From DATJKD01 sp963834855 (GTDB lineage: Bacteria; Pseudomonadota; Gammaproteobacteria; Steroidobacterales; Steroidobacteraceae), in assembly GCA_963834855.1 (NCBI GenBank), contig CAWIDH010000027.1:248001-312000 (forward strand): DNA of 64,000 bases, in the 5' to 3' direction. The notes beneath the pieces are model-generated. The model had not been told where the DNA came from. It was given only the letters and a program-made list of their open reading frames with translations, and did not search any database. Positions within the stretch are counted from its first letter, which is position 1; each line of letters starts with the position of its first letter. Made by a program: the position numbers and the translations under genes. Below, piece by piece: positions 49,313 to 56,524 of this stretch.

Positions 49313-49879
49313 GCAGCGCCGTACCGGTTTATCATTATCAATCTCATCGACGATGCGGAGGTCGAGGGAGACGAGAATTTTTCATTGACGCTATCTGAGC
49401 CGACGGGTGGCGCCACGCTTGGGACCACCCAAGCCATCACGAACATTGCGAACGCACGACTCCGCGAGCGGACCGGCCCCTGCACCGCCCCCGCACCTGC
49501 ACCTGCACCTACACCTCCGCCTACCCCAACCTCTCCGCCGACCGTCGAACCCGCAGGCGGCGGCGGCGGCGGCGGCGGTGCATTCGATGCAATCGTGGCG
49601 CTCGCGCTGCTCGGCCTGGGCCTGCTCGGTCTCGGCGTGACGAGACGCAAAGCGATCCGAGCTCAAACTGAATGCCACAGAGAGCCCGGCCACGCGCCGG
49701 GCTTTTTGTTTGTGCCCGAACGCGGCAGATTTTCGCGTCGCCAAAGCGTGCAAGACAGCGCAGGCTCGGCGCATGGACAAGCTACAGCGGGCGGGCCGGG
49801 ACTTCCTGATGCGGCTGGTGGCGAAGCACGGGCCGCGAGGCGCGACTCGCATCCTGAGGGCGCTGGCGGAAGAGATTGA
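49313..49879 (+). pseudogene. 5'-truncated Calx-beta protein with GlyGly-CTERM-like tail
   Basis: The frame opens at 49313 without a start. It encodes the end of a Calx-beta domain (YRFIIINLIDDAEVEGDENF, SLTLSEPTGGATLGTTQAIT), a Pro/Ala/Thr spacer, then eight Gly, a hydrophobic helix (AIVALALLGLGLLGLGV) and TRRK. The poly-Gly, helix and basic tail recall GlyGly-CTERM sorting signals, while the helix core equals that of the local PEP-CTERM genes. The usual stop after TRRRAN is lost, so the frame runs through the terminator to 49879. Confidence 0.55.
49683..49710 (+). terminator. Intrinsic terminator (shared PEP-CTERM type, copy 3)
   Basis: Stem AGCCCGGC/GCCGGGCT, loop CACGC, TTTTTGTTTG. Identical to the hairpins at 41497 and 51760. 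Confidence 0.82.
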
Positions 49880-49910
49880 GGCGCTGGAGTCGGCCGGTCT
49901 AACTTTCTGA
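49773..49910 (+). CDS. Small basic protein, complete member of the dispersed 46-codon ORF family
   Basis: 45 aa: MDKLQRAGRDFLMRLVAKHG then PRGATRILRALAEEIEALES. It is helical and amphipathic with Arg/Lys on one face. Partial or broken copies with the same codons occur at about 43850, 44945-45064, 46950, 47630, 49160, 52445 and 53178. Conservation of peptide rather than only DNA (for example FLMRLVATHGLQGAARVLRALADELE at 45 kb) suggests a real small protein. Function unknown. Confidence 0.5.
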   Translation: MDKLQRAGRDFLMRLVAKHGPRGATRILRALAEEIEALESAGLTF

Positions 49911-49939
49911 CGGCAGGCTTTAGTGGGGTCGCATTTTTT

Positions 49940-50806
49940 TCAGATCAGACTCTTCGCAGGCAGACCGCCGGGATATTTCTGACCTCGCGCGGCCCCGTAC
50001 GCGTCCCACTCAGCCTTCCGCGCACATGTCCGGGGCGGAATACCGGGTGCGACAATGCTCGGAAGATCCCAGTCTTCCTCCCACGGCGCTTTGACGGCCG
50101 CCAAGTTCACGTAGAACTTCACGAAGTTCCTGAGATCTGCCCAGTTCCGGTAGACGTAACGGAGCTCGGACGATGTAATCGGCACGGCGAACCTGTCATA
50201 CCCCTGGCGCGCTTGTTTGCCGGCGACCGCCTCCATGTCGAGGCCATCGAGCACAAAACGGATCTTGGCCCTCGGGTCGCGGAACGATGCTTCGATTGCA
50301 ACGAGGCCGATTCCGAACTTGCACGCCCGACGGATCGACTTGTAGGCCATGTTGTTTTCGTGTGCATCGGCTGCCGTTCGGCCGGCCGGAATCCCGGCCG
50401 TGAATCCCTCCTGGGCGAGCTTCGGCGTTCCTCTCACGGGATGCAGCACGGACATCGGGGAGTGCCGCGAAAGCACGATCTTGTCGCGATAGGCCTCCCT
50501 CTGCGCAAGTTGACGGAAGCCGACGTCGATGTCCACCTGCATGGCGGCGTCCGTTGTGTTGATCACGTCTCTGCCTACCACGTGTTTGCGGATATCCGCG
50601 ACGAACGCCCCCGCTGCGAATGCAGCGCCCGAGGTACCGAAGTGATTGTTGTACTCGTCGATGGTGACCCATGCGCCGAGGTCGTTGCATGCCGCGACCT
50701 GCGCTGGCGTGAAGTTGCTAAAGTACGCCGCGCGTGCTTCGGCTCGACCGTAGACCAGGTCGCCATCTTCGGGCCTGAAGGCCGTCACGAAGTCCTTCGT
50801 TCGCAT
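49940..50806 (-). CDS. Hypothetical protein, intact, no family recognised
   Basis: 288 aa from the ATG at 50806, with AAAGGAG 6-7 nt upstream; an upstream in-frame ATG at 50959 has no ribosome site. Soluble, no signal peptide. It begins RTKDFVTAFRPEDGDLVYGR and contains WVTIDEYNNHFGTSG, SPMSVLHPVRGTPKL, DGLDMEAVAGKQARQGYDRF and SELRYVYRNWADLRNFVKFY. The central part with His, Arg and Asp could be catalytic, but I cannot place it. Good codon use and a clean frame amid decayed neighbours argue that it is expressed. Confidence 0.65.
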   Translation of the reverse strand: MRTKDFVTAFRPEDGDLVYGRAEARAAYFSNFTPAQVAACNDLGAWVTIDEYNNHFGTSGAAFAAGAFVADIRKHVVGRDVINTTDAAMQVDIDVGFRQLAQREAYRDKIVLSRHSPMSVLHPVRGTPKLAQEGFTAGIPAGRTAADAHENNMAYKSIRRACKFGIGLVAIEASFRDPRAKIRFVLDGLDMEAVAGKQARQGYDRFAVPITSSELRYVYRNWADLRNFVKFYVNLAAVKAPWEEDWDLPSIVAPGIPPRTCARKAEWDAYGAARGQKYPGGLPAKSLI

Positions 50807-51002
50807 CGGCAACTCCTTTCTCGTTCGTCTGAGCGGAGGTTGCGCAGGATGATACGCCTCTGACGCATCCTGCACAGTTGAGCGCAAGCAGCGCGGACCC
50901 GGTCGGGCGTTCACACGTCTACAAGAGATGAAGACAATGCCGCAAGTCGGACTGGACATAAGGCCAGTGCGCGGAAGCTTGCTCCAACGCCACGGCAGAG
51001 TC

Positions 51003-51097
51003 GTCGGACTGCTTTACATGCCGTGTCGCAGGCATTCGTCAGGGGTGACGTAAGCTCTTGATTAGAAACCTGAGTGTCGGACGGCCCGGGATTTGCA
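51003..51097 (+). promoter_or_regulatory. Sigma-54 promoter with upstream activator block (PEP-CTERM gene 4)
   Basis: CGGCCCGGGATTTGCA at 51082-51097 keeps the GG/GC spacing and a consensus TTTGCA -12 box. GTCGGACTGCTTTACAT (51003-51019) is 79 bp upstream of the -24 box and shares GTCGG, T, C and TTTACAT with the blocks at 39734 and 43994. The gene starts 58 nt downstream. Confidence 0.7.
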
Positions 51098-51154
51098 AGA
51101 TGAGGTTCCGACGCAGGGGCGGGCCCCCTTAACAACAACAAGCCCAGGGGAGAA

Positions 51155-51736
51155 ATGATGAAGGCACAGAAGGGAATGGTCGCTCTGGCGGCTGCGTTTG
51201 GACTGCTTTGGGCTGGTTGCCTCAGTGCAGGCACGATTACGTGCCTCCCGGCTAATCAACGAGTCGCGACGCTCGACGATGCGGTGGAATGCAAGACACT
51301 GAATTCGGTCAACTTGCACAGCCCGGCGCAAATTGATGCGCTGTTTGATGATCTAGGCGACCCCTGGGTCAAGGAAGGTGAACTGACCGGGGCCGGTACA
51401 AACGACCTGCTGACGGTTACGGCCGATTCCTGGGGAGTCGACGTCGAGGGCCAGTGGTTCATCGACGATTCGTTCTGGTCCATGTATTCGCGGGCAGTCA
51501 TCACCATGCACGTGGGCCAGGGGGGCGGTAACCCGGATGCCTTCGCCTGGTTGATCACGCCCGGCGAAACGTCCGGATCTTTCTCCTACGAACGAATCTC
51601 GGGTACTGGCGGCGGGTTGTCCAACTTGTTTCTGTTCGGGTCGGGCACGCCGCTGCTCGTACCCGAACCCGGCACTCTTGCGCTACTCGGCCTGGGCCTG
51701 CTCGGTCTCGGCCTGACGAGGCGCAGAGCGAACTGA
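51155..51736 (+). CDS. PEP-CTERM sorting domain protein
   Basis: 193 aa. The signal peptide is QKGMVALAAAFGLLWAGCLSAG; the Cys could alternatively be a lipobox. The mature domain has CLPANQRVATLDDAVECK, then WVKEGELTGAGTNDLLTV and WSMYSRAVITMHVGQGGGNP. The C-terminus is VPEPGTLALLGLGLLGLGLT then RRRAN, a textbook PEP-CTERM. The ATG at 51155 is chosen (51158 also possible) behind GGGAGAA. The shared terminator starts 24 nt after the stop. Beta-rich, function unknown. Confidence 0.85.
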   Translation: MMKAQKGMVALAAAFGLLWAGCLSAGTITCLPANQRVATLDDAVECKTLNSVNLHSPAQIDALFDDLGDPWVKEGELTGAGTNDLLTVTADSWGVDVEGQWFIDDSFWSMYSRAVITMHVGQGGGNPDAFAWLITPGETSGSFSYERISGTGGGLSNLFLFGSGTPLLVPEPGTLALLGLGLLGLGLTRRRAN

Positions 51737-51759
51737 GCGTCACACTCGACGCCGCAACG

Positions 51760-51787
51760 AGCCCGGCCACGCGCCGGGCTTTTTGTT
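51760..51787 (+). terminator. Intrinsic terminator (shared PEP-CTERM type, copy 4)
   Basis: Stem AGCCCGGC/GCCGGGCT, loop CACGC, TTTTTGTTTG. The hairpin is identical to copies at 41497 and 49683, including the GCGTCACACTCGACGC leader shared with 41473. Confidence 0.85.
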
Positions 51788-51792
51788 TGTGC

Positions 51793-51936
51793 AACCTGGT
51801 GATCGTGCTCGTTCAACCTATTGGCTATGGCACGCGGGCTCATTCCGTCTGCGTACATGCGGAAGATCCGCCGCACGACGTCCGCCTGCTCAGGATCTAC
51901 CTCGCGTTGGCCGGTGCCGGCGTCCGCTGAACTCAC
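51793..51936 (-). pseudogene. Fragment of a serine recombinase
   Basis: The minus strand encodes TGQREVDPEQADVVRRIFRM followed by YADGMSPRAIANRLNEH, the segment between the resolvase and recombinase domains of large serine recombinases. No N- or C-terminal part is present. It is a different sequence from the recombinase at 33-34.7 kb, so a second element once stood here. Confidence 0.6.
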
Positions 51937-52034
51937 CTATCCGTAGGATCGCCCGCCCGTGGGCATCGCCTTGATGGCTCGACCTTCGAGGCCGCGACGT
52001 GTCCGCCGAGCTATCTCCGACGAGGGACCTGTTA

Positions 52035-52361
52035 TCAGACCCAGCGACGGGTTGATTGGGACTTCCGTTCGTCGGATTTGCACTCTTCGAGCCGCGACCT
52101 GAGAAGCCCAAGCTCTTTGAGGAGTGAGGCGCGTTGCGTGGCGTCGAGCCGCACCCTCGGATATAGGTGAATCATCCTTTCATAGACCGAACGAGCGTAG
52201 GAACACTCCTGCTCGGTCGTAGTGGCATCGGCTCTTTTTAGTGCGCGGGCCAACAGTGCGTGGGTCAACTTGGATGACGCGCCTGTTACTTCCTCCATTG
52301 CGAAGTCGTAAGCCGTCAGAGTGTCGCCCCTGGGGACGCTATCCGTGCGTGTAAGTTCCAT
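52035..52361 (-). CDS. Hypothetical protein
   Basis: 108 aa, all helical and charged: LTAYDFAMEEVTGASSKLTH, CSYARSVYERMIHLYPRVRL, LLKELGLLRSRLEECKSD. It resembles short helical proteins of unknown function. The start ATG at 52361 is preceded by GGTCACAGGGATGG without a strong site. Intact. Confidence 0.5.
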   Translation of the reverse strand: MELTRTDSVPRGDTLTAYDFAMEEVTGASSKLTHALLARALKRADATTTEQECSYARSVYERMIHLYPRVRLDATQRASLLKELGLLRSRLEECKSDERKSQSTRRWV

Positions 52362-52444
52362 CCCTGTGACCTCCGTATTGGCGAGTCTGCGTCCAAACCA
52401 TATCGGTTATGTAATGAAGAACCAGTGATACACATCACACTTGT

Positions 52445-52490
52445 GAGAGGAGCGACGCGCGTTTTGCGCGCGCTCGCGGATCGCGTCACG
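52445..52490 (+). repeat. Copy of the dispersed 46-codon ORF repeat (fragment)
   Basis: GGAGCGACGCGCGTTTTGCGCGCGCTCGCGGAT encodes GATRVLRALAD, the core of the family peptide, without its ends. Confidence 0.4.
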
Positions 52491-52519
52491 TCAGTCAGCT
52501 TTCCCGTCTAAAACCCACG

Positions 52520-53098
52520 CTATTCTTCGAACGAGTTCTCCGTACGCCGGCAGCTGGCGACCGTCGCTGGCGCTCCGAACGTGGAGTAACTGGTCGTCCA
52601 GCACTCGTCGAACACCGAGCAATAGCAAGCCGAAAAATCGAGGCGCTCGAATCGCTCCATGATGTCCCGGGCCAGGCTTCGGTCGGCGAGTTCGAACATC
52701 GTTATGCTGCGATCGGGCGGAATCGTGCGGCCGCTGATCGTCGATTGTCCGTAACGCACGTCGACCTTTCGATCGAGCAGCGTGCGCATCGCCTCACCCC
52801 AGGTCGCTTGCGACTTGCCATCGACCGTCACCACAAAGTCGACAACGCGTGCCGGGCCGATGCCGACGTTCTCGGCACTGAAGGACAAGCGCTACTCTTC
52901 CGTGCCTTGATCCTCCGGCGTCAGATAAAAGGAGCGGCCGAGTTCGAGAATGGGCAGCACAGCCGCGCGCTGTTGCTCGCGCATGAGCGACGTCTCGTAA
53001 AGCGACACGCCGAGCGCGCAAACGCCGATGACTACGGCAGATACACCGACCAGCATCTCCGCCTGGATACCGCGAGTACGGTTCGGTTCTTCAGTCAT
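52520..53098 (-). pseudogene. Membrane-anchored hypothetical protein with in-frame TAG
   Basis: The ATG at 53098 gives MTEEPNRTRG and a membrane helix (AEMLVGVSAVVIGVCALGVS), then EQQRAAVLPILELGRSFYLT. At 52892-52894 a TAG interrupts the frame, and the same frame continues with RLSFSAENVGIGPARVVDFV for 120 more residues. That is just what follows the helix in such single-pass proteins. Without the TAG the protein would be 192 aa. Either a nonsense mutation or a sequence error. Confidence 0.6.
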
Positions 53099-53177
53099 GT
53101 CTGCGACGGTCCGCGGTAAGCCGGCGAGAACTACGCCACGTTTCTGGTAGATCTCAACAGATATTCGCCTCGCCTGT

Positions 53178-53265
53178 CCACGCAGGACGGCGCAGGCTGG
53201 CCGCATGTACAAGCTACAGCGGGCCGGGCGCGCGTTCCTGTGGTACCTCGTCGCACGACACCTAG
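53178..53265 (+). repeat. Copy of the dispersed 46-codon ORF repeat (5' part)
   Basis: CACGCAGGACGGCGCAGGCTGG, then ATGTACAAGCTACAGCGGGC encoding YKLQRAGRAFLWYLVARHL. It lacks the 3' half and runs into the antisense PEP-CTERM relic. Confidence 0.5.
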
Positions 53266-53330
53266 ACCTAAGATGCCGAGGGTGAGCGGCGCGAGCGTGC
53301 CGGGTTCGGGGACGGTCCTCAGCTCGATCG
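53243..53330 (-). pseudogene. Relic of a PEP-CTERM domain on the minus strand
   Basis: The reverse strand encodes RTVPEPGTLAPLTLGILGLG then VVRRG, a PEP-CTERM sorting signal, with no upstream coding body. Oriented against the four PEP-CTERM genes, so it marks an inversion or a separate lost gene. Confidence 0.5.
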
Positions 53331-53528
53331 TCTAAGGTCGACGCCGATTTCGTGTTTCCGCCGGACGGCGGCAGTTACTACTCGCCGTCGGTGCTAATCA
53401 TCGGTTCCGCCTGGTCGCTACTTCCGCGGGACGTTTCACATGAGCCCGGACGACTACTGCGATGCAAATCACGTCGCGGGCTTGCCAGCAATGCCGATAC
53501 TTCGCCGCTCTCGGTCAAACCGAAGGAA

Positions 53529-56349
53529 ATGCAAGTGTTCAATCACATGGGCCGGAAGGCAGTGCGGGCAGCGGCGTCTGCCATCGTGTTGGGCTTACTA
53601 GGCTCTCTGGCTGGCTGTGGGGGCAGCGGCGGGAGCGGCGAGGCGACGACACTGCCGCCGGACAACACCCCGACACTGCAATCGATCGAGGTTACGCCCA
53701 GCCTTGCAAAGGCTGCCGCCGGGACGACGGCACGGTTCACGGCGACCGGCGTCTACACGGACAACTCGACGCAAGACCTCACGGCACAGGCGACTTGGGC
53801 CTCGTCCGACAGCGCGGTGGCGATGGTGAGCAACGCCGCGGACTCGAAGGGCGTGGCGACCACGACGGGCGTCGGCAGCGCCACCGTGTCTGCGACCAGC
53901 GGCGATGTCAGCGGCGACACGATGTTGACGGTGACCGACGCGACCCTGGTGTCGATCGAGGTGTCACCGGCGGCCCCCAGCATCGCGAACGGTTTGACGC
54001 AGCAATTCACGGCGACCGGTCTCTACACGGACAACTCGACGCAAGACCTCACGACACAGGTCACCTGGGCCTCGTCCGACGGCGCGGTGGCGACGGTGAG
54101 CGACGCCGCCGGCTCGAACGGCCTGGCGACCACGGCCGGCGCCGGCAGCACCACCGTGTCTGCGACCAGCGGCGGTGTGACCGGCGGCACGACGTTGACG
54201 GTGACCGACGCGACCCTGGTGTCGATCGAGGTGTCATCCACGACCTTCCAGCATCGCCGCACGGGTACGACGCAGCAGTTCACGGCGACCGGCCTCTACA
54301 CGGACGACTCGACGCAAGACCTCACGACACAGGTCACCTGGGCCTCGTCCGACGACGCGGTGGCGACGGTGAGCAACGACGCCGGCTCGAACGGGCTGGC
54401 GACCGCGGCCGGCGCCGGCAGCACCACCGTGTCGGCGACCAGCGGCGGTGTGAGCGGCGACGCGACGTTGACGGTGACCGACGCGACCCTGGTGTCGATC
54501 GAGGTGTCACCGGCGGACCCCAGCATCGCGAACGGTTTGACGCAGCAGTTCACGGCGACCGGCCTCTACTCGGACAACTCGACGCAAGACCTCACGACGC
54601 AGGTCACCTGGGCCTCGTCCGACAGCGCGGTGGCGACGGTGAGCAACGCCGCCGGCTCGAACGGCCTGGCGACCGCGGCCGGCGTCGGCAGCACCACCGT
54701 GTCTGCGACCAGCGGCGGCGTGACCGGCGACACGACGTTGACGGTGACCGACGCGACCCTGGTGTCGATTGAGGTGTCACCGGCGACCCCCAGCATCGCG
54801 AACGGTTTGACGCAGCAGTTCACGGCGACCGGCCTCTACTCGGACAACTCGACGCAGGACCTCACGACGCAGGTCACCTGGGCCTCGTCCGACGCCGCGG
54901 TGGCGACGGTGAGCAACGCCGCCGGCTCGAACGGCCTGGCGACCACGGTCGGCGTCGGCAGCACCACCGTGTCTGCGACCAGCGGCGGAGTGACCGGCGA
55001 CACGACGTTGACGGTGACCGACGCGACCCTGGTGTCGATCGAGGTGTCACCGGCGGACCCCAGCATCGCGAACGGTTTGACGCAGCAGTTCACGGCGACC
55101 GGCCTCTACTCGGACAACTCGACGCAGGACCTCACGACGGAGGTCACCTGGGCCTCGTCCGACGCCGCGGTGGCGACGGTGAGCAACGCCGCCGGCTCGA
55201 ACGGCCTGGCGACCACGGTCGGCGTCGGCAGCACCACCGTGTCTGCGACCAGCGGCGCTGTGACCGGCGACACGACGTTGACGGTGACCGACGCGACCCT
55301 GGTGTCGATTGAGGTGTCACCGGCGGACCCCAGCATCGCGAACGGTTTGACGCAGCAGTTCACGGCGACCGGCCTCTACTCGGACAACTCGACGCAGGAC
55401 CTCACGACGCAGGTCACCTGGGCCTCGTCCGACGCCGCGGTGGCGACGGTGAGCAACGCCGCCGGCTCGAAGGGCCTGGCGACCACGGTCGGCGTCGGCA
55501 GCACCACCGTGTCTGCGACCAGCGGCGCTGTGACCGGCGACACGACGTTGACGGTGACCGACGCGACCCTGGTGTCGATTGAGGTGTCACCGGCGGACCC
55601 CAGCATCGCGGACGGTTTGACGCAGCAGTTCACGGCGACCGGCCTCTACTCGGACAACTCGACGCAGGACCTCACGGCGCAGGTCACCTGGGCCTCGTCC
55701 GACAGCGCGGTGGCGACGGTGAGCAACGCCGCCGGCTCGAAGGGCCTGGCGACCGCGGTCGGCGTCGGCAGCACCATCGTGTCTGCGACCAGCGGCGGAG
55801 TGAGCGGCGACACGACGTTGACGGTGACCGCCGACCCTGGTGTCGATTGAGGTGTCACCGGCGGCCCCCAGCATCGCGAACGGCTTGACGCAGCAGTTCA
55901 CGGCGACCGGTCTCTACTCGGACAACTCGACGCAGGACCTCACGACGGAGGTCACCTGGGCCTCGACCGACGCCGCGGTGGCGACGGTGAGCAACACCGG
56001 CCTGGCGACCGCGGCCAGCGTCGGCAGCACCACCGTGTCTGCGACCAGCGGCGCAGTGACCGACGACACGACGTTGACCGTGATCCCAGCGCCCCTCACG
56101 GTGGATCAAATGGTCTCGGCTCTGCTCGCTGCGGTGACGGGCGTCGGGCCGGGGCACAGTCTCGCAAACAAGATGACGGATGTGCAGGACGTCCTCGCGG
56201 TGCCTGACATAGTGTCGGCGTGCAGCAGGCTGGATGACTTTAAGAATGAAGTGTCGGCTCAGAGCGGCAAGCAATCGGACGCGGCGCTGGCCGCCCAATT
56301 GACGGCGGATGCGAACGCGATCAAGGCGGCTATTCCGTGCGGCCCATGA
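53529..56349 (+). CDS. Lipoprotein with nine tandem BIG2 (Ig-like) repeats, frameshift in the last
   Basis: The ATG at 53529 (or 53547) is followed by a type II signal (ASAIVLGLLGSLAGC). Nine ~90-residue bacterial Ig-like BIG2 domains come next, each like LVSIEVSPADPSIANGLTQQ, FTATGLYSDNSTQDLTTQVT, WASSDAAVATVSNAAGSNGL and TTVSATSGGVTGDTTLTVT. A ~85-residue helical C-terminal domain follows (TVDQMVSALLAAVTGVGPGH). Units 1-8 are in one frame. Before unit 9 two bases are missing (GACCGCCGACCC against GACCGACGCGACCC at 55827-55840), so the last unit and C-terminus are in another frame. Likely an adhesin or matrix protein. It could be phase-variable, truncated, or misassembled within the repeats. 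Confidence 0.85.
53682..56090 (+). repeat. 270-bp tandem repeat array (9 units)
   Basis: Unit starts (TCGATCGAGG or TCGATTGAGG) are at 53682, 53952, 54222, 54495, 54765, 55035, 55305, 55575 and 55843. Spacing is 270 bp except 273 for unit 3 and 268 for unit 8. Units 4-8 are almost identical at DNA level, while unit 1 and the start of unit 3 are most diverged. This is the coding array of the BIG2 lipoprotein and is prone to expansion and contraction. Confidence 0.95.
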
Positions 56350-56423
56350 GCGACATGTCCAATTGACACAGAACCCCGGCCCCACCAGTCCAGGTCAGAA
56401 CGGACGGTGAGGCCGGGATAACC

Positions 56424-56455
56424 GGACGCCCCGCTTGCGGGGCGTCCTTGCTTTC
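56424..56455. terminator. Terminator between convergent genes
   Basis: An 11-bp stem GGACGCCCCGC/GCGGGGCGTCC with a TT loop, followed by TTGCTTT. It lies 75 nt after the BIG2 lipoprotein stop and can serve the convergent gene on the minus strand only weakly. Confidence 0.7.
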
Positions 56456-56524
56456 GGGGTTCGAGCGGCCGCGCCGCCGGTGTTCGCTCGAGCAGCACCG
56501 CGTGATTTGGAGTACGGCGGCAGG

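Noticed and set aside
51003..51019. TTTACAT block as part of a sigma-70 promoter
   Set aside because: No -10 box lies at the right distance, while the block keeps 69-70 bp from TTTACAT to a sigma-54 -24 box at three loci, which fits an activator site better.
52391..52420. Another TTTACAT-type activator block (TTACATAACC on the minus strand)
   Set aside because: No GTCGG half and no -24/-12 element lie at the expected distance; the next minus-strand gene starts only about 40 nt away.
39700..53300. Integron cassette array
   Set aside because: The repeated hairpins after genes could suggest attC sites. However, they lack the GTTRRRY/RYYYAAC cores, end in T runs and behave as terminators. No integron integrase is present.
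53682..56090. CRISPR-like array
   Set aside because: The 270-bp period, absence of spacers and a continuous reading frame of Ig-like domains show a protein repeat array. No cas genes or short direct repeats with unique spacers are present in the window.
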